Source of the DNA: Orientallactaga sibirica
Lineage: Eukaryota; Chordata; Mammalia; Rodentia; Dipodidae
NCBI GenBank assembly: GCA_036365145.1
Contig: JAEOAD010002525.1
Coordinates: 1-64,000, forward strand
Direction of reading: 5' to 3'
DNA length: 64,000 nucleotides
Both the position numbers and the translations under genes were made by a program. Below the pieces are notes generated by a model. It saw only the letters and a program-made list of their open reading frames with translations, had not been told where the DNA came from and made no database searches. Positions 38,901-50,744 of the stretch are shown in pieces (the first letter of the stretch is position 1; each line of letters starts with the position of its first letter).

Positions 38901-41361
38901 TTCCTTAGGTAATGTTGACACCTGCATTGCACACAGAGAACATCCATTCCTTTGTAATAGAAAACACCTGCATTGAACACAGGGATCATCCATTCCTTAG
39001 GTAAAGGTAAACACCTGCATTGAACAGAGTGTCATTCCATTCATTAGGTAAATGTAAACATATACATTGCACAGGGGGATCATCCATTCCTTAGGTAAAG
39101 GTCAACACCTGCATTGTACAGAGGGATCATCCATTCCTCAGGTAAAGGACAACACCTGCATTGCACAGAGGGATCATCCATTCCTTAAGTAATGATCACA
39201 CCTGCATTGCACAGAGTGATCATCCATTCCTTAGGTAAAGGTCAACACCTGCATTGCACAGTGGATCATCCATTCCTTAGGTATAGGACAACACCTCCAT
39301 GTCACAGAGGGATCATCCATTCCTTAGATAAGTATAAGCACCTGCATTGAACAGAGGGATCATGTATTCCTTAGGTAAAGATTAACACCTGTATTGCACT
39401 GAGGGATTGTATCATTCCTTAAGTAAAGGTAAACCCCTTCATTGCACAGAGGGATCATCCGTTCTTTATGTAAGAGGTGAACACCTGCATTGCACAGAGG
39501 GATCATCCATTCTATATGCAAAGGTAAATACCTGTTTGCACAGAAGGATAATCCATTCCTTAGGTAACTGAAAATACCTGCATCGAACACAGGGATCATC
39601 CATTCCTTAGATAATGGTAAACACCTGCATTGAACAGAGGGATCATCCATTCCTTATGTAATGCTAAACACCTGCATTGAACAGAGGGATCATCAATTCT
39701 TTATGGAAAGATCAAAACCTGCATTGCACAGAGGGATCATCCATTCCTTAGGTAAATATCAAGACCTGCATCCCACAGAAGTATCTTCCATTCCTTAGGT
39801 AAAGGAAAACACCTGCATTGCACAGAGGGATCTTCCATTCATTAGTGAAAGATAAACACCTCCTTTGCACAGAGGAATCATCCTTTCGTTAGGTAAATGT
39901 AAACACCTACATTGAACATAGGCATCTTATATTCCTGAGGTAATAGTAAACACCTGAAATGCACAGACAGTTCATCCATTCCTAAGTTAAAGGTCAACAC
40001 CTGAATTGCTCAGAGGGAACATCCATTCCTTATGTAAAAGTAAACACCTGCATTGCACACAAAGAACATTCCTTACTTGAAAAAGGTAAACACCTTCATT
40101 GAATATAGGGACCATCCATTCCTTAAGTCAAGGTAAACACCTGCATTTTACAGAGGGATCTTCCATTCCTTAGGTAAAATTATACACATGCAATGCACAG
40201 AGGGATCATCCCTTCCTTAGGTAAAGGTAAACACATGTATTGAACAGAGGGATCATCCACTCCTTAGAAAATGGTAAACAGCTGCATTTAAGAGAGGGCT
40301 CATCTATTCCTTAGGTAATGATCAAAACCTTCATTGCACAGAGGGATCATACCATTCTTTAGGTAAAGGTAAACACTTGAATTTCACAGAGGGATCATCC
40401 ATTCCTTAGGTAATGGTAAACGCCTGCACTGAACAGAGGGATGATCCATTGCTTAGGTTACGTAAACACGTGCATTGCACAGAGGAATCATCCATTTTTT
40501 GGGTAAAGATAAAACCTGGATTGCACAGAGGGATTATCCATTCTTTAGGTAATTGTGAACACCTGCATTGAACATAGGGATCATCCATTCCTTAGGTAAA
40601 GGTAAACACCAGCATTGAACATAGCCATCTTCCATTCCTTTGGTAATAGTGAACACCTATAATAAACAGAGGGATCATCCCATTCCTTAGGTAAAGGTAA
40701 ACACCTGCATTGAACATAGGGATCACATATTCCTTAGGTAAATGTCAACACCTGCATTTCACAGAGGGATCATCCATTTATTTGATAACGGAAAACACCT
40801 GCATTGAACAGAGGCATCATCTATTCCTTAGGTAAAGATCAACGCCTGCATTGCACAGAGGTATCATGTATTACATAGGTAAAGGAAAACCCCTGCATTG
40901 CACAGAGGTATCATCCATTCCTTAGCTACTGGTAAACACCTTCATTTCACATAGGGATCAGCCATTCCTTATGTAAAGGTCAACACCTGCATTGCACAGA
41001 AGTATCATCCATTCCTTAGGTAAAGGTAAACACCAGCATTTAACATAGATATCTTCCATTCCTTAGGTAATACTAAACACCTGCAATGCACAGAGGGATC
41101 ATCCACTCCTTAGGTAAAGGTCAACACCTACCTGGCCCAGAGGAATCATCCATTCCTTATGTAAATGTAAACACCTACCTTGCACACAGAGAACATCCAT
41201 TCTTTTGTAACGGTAAAACACCTGGTTGAACAGAGGATCATCCATTCCTTAGGTAAAGGTAAACACCTGCATTGAAGAGGATCATCCAATCCTTAGTTAA
41301 GGTACAACTTCCATTGAACAGAGGGATCACAGTTTCAACACCTGCATTGCACAGAGTGATA

Positions 41362-41372
41362 ATCCATTTCTT
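41362..41372 (+). repeat. L1 target-site duplication, left copy
   Basis: ATCCATTTCTT at 41,362-41,372 is repeated at 43,918-43,928 on the other side of the L1. Both copies carry the CATTTCTT variant rather than the usual CATTCCTT. Joining 41,372 to 43,929 gives 47 bp between successive CCTGCAT landmarks (41,341 and 43,944), so removing the insert and one copy restores one exact monomer. The cut TTTCTT/AG is a plausible variant of the L1 endonuclease site TTTT/AA. Confidence 0.85.
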
Positions 41373-42197
41373 TTTTAATCAATATATTTTTATTTATATT
41401 ATTCTGATATTACATTCATAGTATTGGTTCCATTTCCTCCTCCCCTTCCTCCCACTTTCAAAGGGCCCTCATCAATGGGGAATGTATATCATGCATTGTG
41501 AGTTTGCTCAAGAGTTCTGGTGGATAGGCCCCAGTCTCTGTGCATAATGCCCCAACTTGTGACTCTAACAATCTTTCCGCCCCCTCTTCCATGATTTTCC
41601 CTGAGCCACATTGGGGTCATTTTAGTTTCTGCTTCAGTGATGAGGTTTTGGGAGCCTCTGTGTCTCTGGATATCTGGCTTATGATTGGAGTTGGATGTTC
41701 TCTGTGTTTATCTCCTTCAGCCTTTTTCTGGTGTTGTGATCTCCTTTGGCACTGTATTCTTGCCCCTTCCCCTGTGTTTTTCTATGGTTTCAGCTGGTGA
41801 GTGTGGTTAGCTGATCCTCCCTTCAGGTTCGTTGTCCACCTGAAAGAGATAAGCAAATTCTCCAATGGAGAGAAGAAGTTAGTACTAGATAGAAGGGATA
41901 ACCATATATGTTTTTGGAGGGAACTTTATATGCATTGGCTCTCTTCTAGCCCACATTTGGTGGCCTCTAGATCTTGGAGACTGAGTTCATTTTTGTACAT
42001 GGCTTTGACTTATTTCCCAGTTCCAGCAAATAGTTCCACTCCACTGAATGGATTTATTAGCCAAATCAAAGCAGTTGGTTACCCACCATGGCTGTTTGCC
42101 ACTACTGCACTAAACAGGAGCATTTCGTCAGCTTGTTTCCTGCTGGGTATCTTAGACTGCAAGTTGTTTGGACCAATATCAGACTATTTTCCCCAGT
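41373..42197 (-). other. L1 3' UTR-like segment (sense on minus strand)
   Basis: Read on the minus strand this has no long credible coding frame and ends with AATAAA and a short A-run. It contains the wording GGTGGGTAACCAACTGC, which I associate with rodent L1 3' UTRs from memory. The plus-strand frames of 86 and 132 codons across it have no recognisable domains and are taken as chance. An alternative is a separate older repeat next to the L1, but the target-site geometry fits a single insertion. The far boundary near 42,197-42,205 is an A8 run at the inversion junction. Confidence 0.6.
41389..41394 (-). promoter_or_regulatory. L1 polyadenylation signal AATAAA
   Basis: TTTATT on the plus strand reads AATAAA on the minus strand, 12 bases from the T-run that represents the L1 poly(A) tail. 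Position and orientation support the minus strand as the sense of the 3' segment. Confidence 0.7.
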
Positions 42198-42256
42198 AAA
42201 AAAAATGCAAGCACCCTCTGGTACATTAAGGGATCAGCTAACTGTCTGGGGACTGA

Positions 42257-43085
42257 CCTTCTTCCAGATTCTGGCCAGGTCTCTCTGTGTTTGGTCTAGA
42301 AAATATGAACCAAATTGAACAAACCCAAAACTCTATAGAAGCTCTTAAGAATAGAGTCAGCCAAGTAGAGGATAGAAACTCAGAACTGGAAGACAAAACA
42401 GAAGAAACAATTCGTGAGTCCAGAAACTTCAACAAGTTCAAAAATTATTGTGAACAGAACATGATGGAAATGTGGGATACCCTTAAGCGTCCAAACATTA
42501 GGATCATGGGCATACCAGAGGGGGAAAAAACACAGACTAAAGGATTGGAAAGCTTATTCAACAAAATAATTGAAGAAAACTTTCAGTCTCTCAAGAGAAA
42601 ATCCCATCAAGCTACAAGAAGCTACAAGAACTCCAAACAGACTGGACCAAAGGAGAAATTCTCCGAGACACATTATCTTTAAGACTCTAAATATCAAGCA
42701 CAAAGAGAAAATCCTAAAAGCAGCCAGGGAAAAACAACACATTACATATAAAGGGAACCCCATTAGAATTACCTCAGATTTCTTAATGGAAACCCTAAAA
42801 GCCAGAAGTGCCTGGAATGGAACACTGAAAACTCTAAGAACCCATGGGTTCCAGCCACAACTACTCTATCCAGCAAAAGTATCCCTCATAATAGATGGTG
42901 AAAGAAAAACATTCCATGATAAAACTCATCTCTACAAATATATGAACACAAAGCCAAACCTACAGAAAGTATTTCAGGGAATTCTTCACACAGAAGAAAC
43001 AAATAACCAATCTCAAGAGCCCTCAAGAAGCAGTCCATTCCTTTTTACCCTCCAAAAACCCACAAAGACCACAACCCACTACAAT
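42257..43085 (+). pseudogene. L1 ORF1 fragment (RNA-binding protein), frameshifted
   Basis: ORF1p is the L1 RNA-binding, trimer-forming protein of the ribonucleoprotein particle. The visible part starts within the coiled coil (NSIEALKNRVSQVEDRNSEL), followed by the RRM-like part (LKRPNIRIMGIPEGE) and the C-terminal domain (RTPNRLDQRRNSPRHII, then ITYKGNPIRITSDF, then PQLLYPAKVSLIIDGE). The frame is open from 42,257 but the protein's N-terminus is missing. A frameshift near 42,590-42,600 moves the protein from the frame of 42,287-42,682 to that of 42,570-43,271; a GCTACAAGAA 10-mer is doubled at 42,611-42,630 close by. No ORF1 stop is seen before the ORF2-like ATG, so ORF1 and ORF2 are open in one frame here. 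The ORF1 end is not certain. Confidence 0.85.
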
Positions 43086-43917
43086 ATGGCTGGTATTAAA
43101 TCAAACCTCAATCTAATATCTCTGAACATTAATGGCCTCAATTCACCCATCAAAAGACATAAGCTAACGGGGTGGATCAGAATACTGGACCCCTCTATCT
43201 GCTGTCTTCAAGAAACCCACCTCACCACTAAAGACAGACACCTCCTTAGGGTGAAAAGGGTGGAAAAATGATATTCCAAGCAAACACAAACACGAGAAAA
43301 AAAGCAGGCATAGCTATACTTATATCAGATAAAATAGACTTCAAACCAAAATTAACCAAAAAAGACAAAGAAGGCCACTTCTTACTTATCAAAGGAACAA
43401 TCCAACAAGAGGACATCACAATCATCAATATTTATGCACCAAACACAGGTGCACCACAATTCATAAAGCAAAATCTACTTGGCAACAAAACAGAAATAAA
43501 CACCAACACCAGCATAGTCGGGTCTTCAATACTCCACTATCAACAATGGATAGATCATCCAAACAGAAAATTAATAGAGAAGTAAGAGAGCTCAACAACA
43601 CCATAGAGCAACTAGACCTAACAGACGTATATAGAACATTCCACCCAAAATCCACAGATTACACATTCTTCTCAGCAGCACATGGAACCTTCTCTAAAAT
43701 AGATCATGTACTGGGCCACAAAGCCTGTCTCCATACTTTCAAGGAAATTGATGTAATTTCCTGCATGATATCAGACCACAATGCTGTAATGCTAGAAATT
43801 AACAACAAAAAGTACACCAGGAATCACTCTACCTCCTGGAAATTGAACAACACACTTTTAAACAACACATGGGTTGTGGATGAAATAAAAAATGAAATTG
43901 CAAAATTTCTAGAACTC
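43086..43917 (+). pseudogene. L1 ORF2 fragment (endonuclease domain), two frameshifts
   Basis: ORF2p carries an APE-type endonuclease followed by reverse transcriptase. Only the endonuclease part and a short linker remain. It starts at ATG 43,086 (MAGIKSNLN), with LNINGLNS, CCLQETHL, AGIAILISDKIDF, INIYAPNTGAP, TDVYRTFHPKS, YTFFSAAHGTFSKIDHVLG and SDHNAVMLEIN in family order. The first frame ends at a TGA at 43,269-43,271, and the protein continues in a second frame. The GDFNTPL motif with a catalytic Asp is broken near 43,517-43,527 by a one-base loss, after which a third frame continues. The coding similarity stops at about 43,913 (KFLE), directly at the array. No reverse transcriptase is present. 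Confidence 0.88.
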
Positions 43918-43928
43918 ATCCATTTCTT
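43918..43928 (+). repeat. L1 target-site duplication, right copy
   Basis: Second copy of ATCCATTTCTT. The satellite resumes here in the same 47-bp register as on the left side once the insert is removed. Confidence 0.85.
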
Positions 43929-46900
43929 AGATAAGGGGAAACACCTGCATGGAACAAAGGGATCATCCATTCATTATATAACGGTAAACACCTGCATTGA
44001 ACAGAGGGATCATCTATTCCTTAGGTAAAAATCAACACCTGCATTGCACAGAGAGGTCATCTCAATCCTTAGGTAAAGGTAAACACCTGCATTGCACAGA
44101 GGGATCATCCATTCCTTATGTTATTGTAAACACCTGCATTGAACAGAGGGATCATCCCATTCCTTAAGTAAATGTATACGCCTGCATTGCACACAGGGAA
44201 CTTCCATTCCTTTGGTAAAGGTAAACACCTGCACTCAACAGAGGGATCTTCCATTCATTAGGTAATATGAAACACAAGCAATGCTCAGAAGGATCATACA
44301 TTACTAAGGTGAATGTAAATACCTGCAATTCACACAGGGATCATCCATTCCTTAGTTATAAGTGAACACGTGTATTGAACAGATGGCTCATCTTTCCTTA
44401 GGTAAAGGTAAACACCTGCATTGCAAAGTCGGATCATCCATTCCTTAGGTAACTGTAAACATCTGCATTGAACAGAGGGATCATCCATTGTTTAGATAAC
44501 GGTAAACAGCTGCATTGAACAGAGGGCTCATCTATTCCTTAGGTAAAGATCAACACCTGTATTTCACAGAGGGATCATCCCATTCTTTAAGTAAAGGTAA
44601 ACACCTGCAGTGCATGGAGGGATCATACATTCCTTAGGTATACATAAACACCTGCATTGCACAGAGGGATCATCCATTCCTTAAGTAAATTTAAACACCT
44701 GCACTGAACAGAGGGGTCATCCATTCCTTGGATGCAGTAAACACCTGCATTGTAAAGAGGATATTTTATTCCTTAGTTAAAGCTGAACACCTGAATTGCA
44801 CAGAGGGATCATCCTTTACTTAGATAATGGTAAAGACCTGCATTGTACATAGGGATCATCCATTCCATCAATATCGGTAAACGCCTGCGTTGATCAGAGG
44901 GATCACTATTCCTTAGGTAATAATCAACACCTGCATTCACAGAGGGATCATCCAATTCATTAAGAAAAGGTAAACACTTGCATTTCCCAGAGGGATCAGC
45001 CATTCCTTAGGAAAAGGTAAACACCTGCATTGCAAAGTCGGATCATCCATTCCCTAGGTAACTGTAAACCTCTCTATTGAACAGAGGGATCATCCATTCT
45101 TTAGATAACGGTAAACACCTTGATTGAACAGAGGGCTCCTCTATTCCTAAGGTAAAGATCAACACCTGCATTGCACAGAGGGAACATCCGTTCCTCCTGT
45201 AAGGGTAAACACCTGCATTGAAAATAGGGATCATCTATTCTTCACATAACAGTAAACACCTGCGTTGTACAGAGGGATCATCTATTCCTTAGGTAACGAT
45301 CAACACCTGCATTGAACAGAGGGATCATCCATTCCTTACATAATGGTAAACAACTGCATTTAAAAGAGGGATCATCTCTTCCTCAGTTAAAGGTGAACAC
45401 CTGCATCGAACAGAGGGATCTTCCATTCCTTAGGTAATAGTAAACAGCTGCAATGCTCGGAAGTATCCTCCATTCCTAAGGTAAATGTAAACACCTGCAA
45501 TTCACAGAGGGATCATCCATTCCTGAGTTAACGGTAAACACCTGGATTTACCAGGGGAATCTTCCATTCCTTAGATAAGGGTAAACACCTGCATTGAACA
45601 GAGGGATCATTTATTCCTTAGGTAAAGTTAAACAGCAGCTTTGCACAGAGTAATCAACCCATTCCTTAGGTAAAGTTAAACACCTGAATGACACAGAGGG
45701 ATCATATATTCCTTAGATAAAGGAAACACCTGCATTGAACAGAGGAATCATCTATTCCTTAGTTAAAGTTCAACACCTGCATTGCACAGAGGGATCATCC
45801 ATTCCTTATGTAAAGGTAAAAACCTGCATTGCACAGAGGGATCATACATTCCTTAGGTCAAGTTAAACACCTGCATTGCACAGAAGTATCATCCATTCCT
45901 TAGGTAGCATTCAACACGTGCCAGCCCAGAGGGATCATCCATTCCTTATGTAAAGGTAAAAACGTGATTTGACACAGGCAACAACCATTCCTTTGGAAAA
46001 GGTAAGTTAGTGCACTGAAAAGAGGGATTATCCATTCCTTAGGTAAAAGTAAACACCTGCATTTAACAGAGGGATCTTCCGTTGCTTAGGTAATAGTACA
46101 CACCTGCAATACACTGAAAGATCATCCATTCCTTAGGTAAAGGACAACACCTGCAATGCACACAGTGGTCATCCATTCCTTAGGTAAAGGTAGAAACCTG
46201 CGTTGAACAGAGGGATCATCCTTCTTTGGCAAAGGTAAACACCTGCGTTGAACAGAGATATCATCCACTCCTTAAGTAAAGGTAGACACCTGCATTAAAT
46301 GAGGGATCATCCATTCATTAGATAACGGTAAACATCTTCATTGCACATAGGGATCATTTATTCCTTAGGTAAAGCTTAACACCTGCATTGCACCGAGGGA
46401 TCATCCCATTACTTAGGTAAAGATAAACACCTGCATTGCACAGAGAGATCATCCATTCCTTAGGTAAAGGTAAACACCTGATTTGCACAGAGTGATCATC
46501 CATTCCTTAGGATAAGGTAAACACCTGCCTTAAACAGAGGGATCATCCATTCCTTAGATAACGGTAAACACCTGCATTTAACAGGGGAATCAACAATTTC
46601 TTAGGTAAAGATCAACACATGCATTGCACAGAGGGATCATCCATTCCTTAGGTAGCTGTATACACCTGCATTGTACATAGGGGTCATCCATTCCGTATGT
46701 AAGCGTAAACACCTGATTTTCACAGAGTGATCATCCATTGCTTAGGTTAAGGCAAACACCTGGATTGAACAGAGGGATCATCCATTCCTTAGATAACGGT
46801 AAACACCTGCATTGAACAGGGGAATCATCTATTTCTTAGGTAAAGATCAACACCTCCATTGCACAGAGGGATCTTCCATTCCTTAGGTAACTTTAAACAC

Positions 46901-48974
46901 TGGCATTGCAGAGGGATCATCCATTCCTTAGGTAAATGTAGAAACCTGCGTTGAACAGAGGGATCACCCTCCTTTAGATAAAGGTAAACACCTGTTTTGA
47001 ACAGAGGTATCATTCATTCCTTAGGTAAAGGTAAACACCTGCATTTAAGAGAGAGATCTTCATTCCTTAGGGAATAGTAATCACCTGCAATGCACAGAAG
47101 GATCACACATTGTTTAGGTAAAGGTAAACACCTGCAATGCATAGAGGCGTCATCCATTCCTTAGGTAAAGGTACAAAACTGCGTTGAAAAGAGGGATCAT
47201 CCCATTCCTTAAGTAAAGGTAAATATCTGCATTGCTCAGAGGGATCATCCATTCGTTATGTAAAGGTAAACACCTGCCTTGGACAGAGGGATCATCCATT
47301 CCTTAGGTAAATGTAAACACCTGCGTTGCACAGAAGGATCATCCATTCCATAGGGAACAGTAAACCCCTGCATTGCACAGTGGGATCATCCATTCCTTAG
47401 AGGTAATATTAAACACCTGCAGTGATCAGAGGGATCATCCAATCCTTAGATAACGGAAAACACCTGCCTTGAACAGAGGGATCATCCATTACTTATGTAA
47501 AGGTAAACACGTGCATTGCACACAGACAACAACCATTCCTTTGGTAAAGGTAAACACGTGCACTGAACAGCGTGGTCACCCATTCCTTAGGTAAGGGTAG
47601 AAACCTGTGTTGAACAGAGGGATCTTCCTTCTTAGACAAAGGCAAACACCTACATTGAACAGAGATATCATCCACTCCATAGATAACAGTAAACACCTGC
47701 ATTGCACATAGGGATCATTTATTCCTTAGGTAAAGTTTAACGCCTGCATTCCACAGTGGGATGACCCCACTCCTTCGGTAAAGGTAAAATCCTGCATTGC
47801 ACAGAGGGATCATACATTCCTTAGATAACGGTAAGAACCTGCTTTGAACAGGGGAATCATCTATTTCTTAAGTAAAGAAAAAAATCTCCATTACACAGAG
47901 AGTTCCTCCATTCCTTAGCTAAAGGTCAACACCTGCCTGGGAAAGAAGGATCATCCATTCCTTATATGAAGTTAAGATCTGCATTGCACACAGGGAAGAT
48001 CTATTCCTTTGGTAAAGGTAAACACCTGCATTTAAAAGAGCGATCTTGCATTCCTTAGGTAATAGTAAACACCTGCAATGCACATAGGGATCAATCATTC
48101 CTAAGGCAAATATAAACACCTGCAATGGACAGAGGGATCATCCATTCCTTAGGTAACGGTACACACGTGCAATTCACAGAGATATCATCCATTCCTTAAG
48201 TAAAGGTCAACACCAGCATTGCACAGAGGGATCATCCATTCCATAGATAACAGTAAACACCTGCATTAAACAGAGGGATCATCCTTACCTTATGTAATGG
48301 TAAACACCTGCATTGCACAGAGGGATTATCCATTCCTTAGGTAAAGGTCAACACCTGACAGGCCCAGAGGGATCATACATACCTTATGTAAAGGTAAACA
48401 CCTGCATCACACACACCGAAAATCCATTCCTTAGGCAATAATAAACACCTACAATGCATCCATTTGTTAAGTAAAGGTAGAAACGTGCCTTGAACATAGG
48501 GATCATCCTTTTTAAGGTAAAGGTAGACAATTGCATTGAACAGAGGGATCATCCATTCCTTAGGGAACAGTAAACCCCTGCATTGCACAGAGGGATCATC
48601 CATTCATTACGTAATAGTAAACACCTGCAGTGATCACAGGGATCATCCATTCCTTAGATAATGGAAAACACCTTCCTTGAACAGAGGGATCATGCATTCC
48701 TTAGGTAACTGTAAACACCTGCATTGAACAGAGGGATCATCCATTTGTTAGGTAACTGTAAACACCTGTATTGAGCAGAGGGATCATCTATTCCTAAGAC
48801 AAACATAAACACTTGCAATGCACAGAGGCATCATCCACACCTCCATTGCACAGGGGGATCATCCCATTCCTTAGGTAAAGCTAAACACCTGCATTGCACA
48901 GAGGGATCATCAATTCCTTAGGTAACATTAAACACCTGCATTGCACAGAGGGATCAACCATTCCTTAGGTAATG

Positions 48975-50280
48975 GTAAACATCTGCAGTGATCAGTGAGA
49001 TCATCCATTCCATAGATAACAGGAAACACCTGCACTGAACAGAGGGGTCTTTATTCCTTAGATAAATATAAACACCTGCATTGCACAGAGGGATCATCCA
49101 TTCCTTAGGCAATGGTAAACACCTGGATTGCACAAAGGGATCATCCATTCTTTAGATAACGGTAAACACCTGCACTGAGCAGAGGGATCATCCATTCCTT
49201 GGGTAATGGTCAACAACTGCATTGCACAGAAGGATCATCCATGTCTTATGTAAAGGTAAACACCTACATTGCCCACAGGGAACATCCATTCCTTAGGTAA
49301 TAGTAAACACCTGCAATACACAGATGTATCATCAATTCTGAAGGTAAATGTAAACACCTACCATGCACAGAGGGATTGTCTATTCCTGAGATAAGGGTAT
49401 ACACCTGCATTGCACGGGAGGATTATCCATTCGTTAAGTAAATGTAGAAACCTGGTTTGAAGAGAGGGATCATACTTCTTTAGGTAAAGGTAGACACCTG
49501 TGTTGAACAGAGGGATCATCCATTCCTTAGGTAACATTAAACACCTGCATTGCATAGAGGGATCACCCATTCCTTAGGTAATGGTAAACACCTGCAGTGA
49601 TCAGTGAGATCATGCATTCCATAGATAACGGGAAACACCTGCATTGAACAGAGTGATCATGTATTCCTTAGATAAATGTAAACACCTGCATTGCACAGAG
49701 GGATCATCCATTCCTTAGGTAATGGTAAACACCTGGATTGAACAGAGGGATCATCCATTCTTTAGATAACGGTTAATACCTGCATTGAGCAGAGGGATCA
49801 TCCATTCCTTGGGTAATGGTCAACACCTGCATTGCACAGAAGGATCATCCATGTCTTATGTAAAGTTGAACACCTACATTGCACACAGAACACATCCATT
49901 CCTTTTGTAAAGGTAAAGACCTGCATTGAACAGAGGGTAATAGTAAACAACTGCACTGCACAGAGGCATCATCCATTCCTTAGTGAAAGCTAAAAACCTG
50001 CATTGCACAGAGGGATCATCCATTCCTAAGACAAATATAAAGACCTGCAATGCACAGAGGCATCATCCATTCCTTAGGGAAAGCTCAAAACCTGCATTGC
50101 ACAGAGGGATCATCCGTTCCTTAGGTAACTGTAAACACCTGCATTGAACAGAGGTATCATCCATTCCTTAGATAAGGGTAAGCACCTAAATTGAACAGAC
50201 GGATCATCAATTCCTTAGGTGAAGATCAACACCTGAATTGCACAGAGGGATCATATAATTCCTTAGGTAAAGGTAAACAC
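48975..50280 (+). repeat. Duplicated blocks B and C, right-hand copies
   Basis: 48,975-49,940 follows 22,850-23,815 and 49,590-50,280 follows 25,860-26,560, overlapping because the two left-hand blocks are themselves related. Markers are TGATCAGTGAGATC, CTGGTTTGAAGAGAGG, TGTCTTATGTAAAG and GAGGGTAATAG. Confidence 0.8.
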
Positions 50281-50744
50281 CTGCATTGCACAGAGGCATC
50301 ATCCATTCCTAAGGTAATGGTAAACACCAGGATTGCAAAGAGGGATTATCCATTCCTTAGATAACGTTAAACACCTGCATTGAACAGACAGATCATGCAT
50401 TCCTTAGGTTATGGTCAACACCTGCATTGCACAGAGGGATCATCCATTCCTTAGGTAAAGGTCAACACCTGCCTGGCCGAAAGGGATCATCCATTCCTTA
50501 TGTAAAGTTAAAAACCTGCATTGCACACAGAGAACATCCATTCCTTTTGTAAATGTAAACACCGGCATTGAACAGAGTGATCTTTCATTCCTTAGGTAAA
50601 GATCAACACCTGCCTGGCCCAGAGGAATCATCCATTCCTTATGTGAAGTTAAACACCTGCATTGAACACAGGGAACATCCATTACTTTGGTAAAGGTAAA
50701 CACCTGCATTGAACACAGGGAGCATCCATTCCTTAGGTAATAGT

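Larger units (their letters stand above)
15656..41372 (+). repeat. 47-bp satellite array, central segment
   Basis: Continuous head-to-tail 47-bp array up to the L1 insertion. It contains several long blocks that recur elsewhere in the window, annotated separately, and small local expansions and deletions. The last few units before the L1 (about 41,260-41,345) are irregular and shortened, for example the GATCACAGTTTCAAC join near 41,325. I saw no non-satellite sequence, RNA gene or coding region in this interval. Confidence 0.95.
41373..43917 (-). mobile_element. L1: LINE-1 insertion, 5'-inverted and internally deleted
   Basis: A 2.5-kb non-satellite insert. Its element 3' end is on the minus strand: a short poly(A) (TTTTTT at 41,371-41,376 on the plus strand), an AATAAA signal, and about 0.8 kb resembling a rodent-type L1 3' UTR. 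The other part, about 42,206-43,917, holds ORF1 and the ORF2 endonuclease part in the opposite orientation. This arrangement (inverted 5' part, then 3' part with tail) is the known result of twin priming during target-primed reverse transcription. Nearly all of ORF2 after the endonuclease, including the reverse transcriptase, is missing. An 11-bp target duplication flanks it. Both ORFs carry frameshifts, so the copy is dead. Confidence 0.88.

Noticed and set aside
1..41372. CRISPR-like regular repeats
   Set aside because: The whole 47-bp unit repeats with no unique spacers, and the LINE-1 shows a mammalian genome.
41540..42199. Plus-strand frames of 86 and 132 codons as genes
   Set aside because: They run antisense through the L1 3' UTR-like segment, show no domain, and adjoin each other without features of a real gene.
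42238..42763. Minus-strand frames opposite ORF1
   Set aside because: They are antisense to recognisable L1 ORF1 coding sequence and show no domain.
43546..44028. 160-codon frame as a single protein
   Set aside because: Its first part is the L1 endonuclease in a shifted frame and its last part (after about 43,917) is satellite; it is a chance fusion at the insertion edge.
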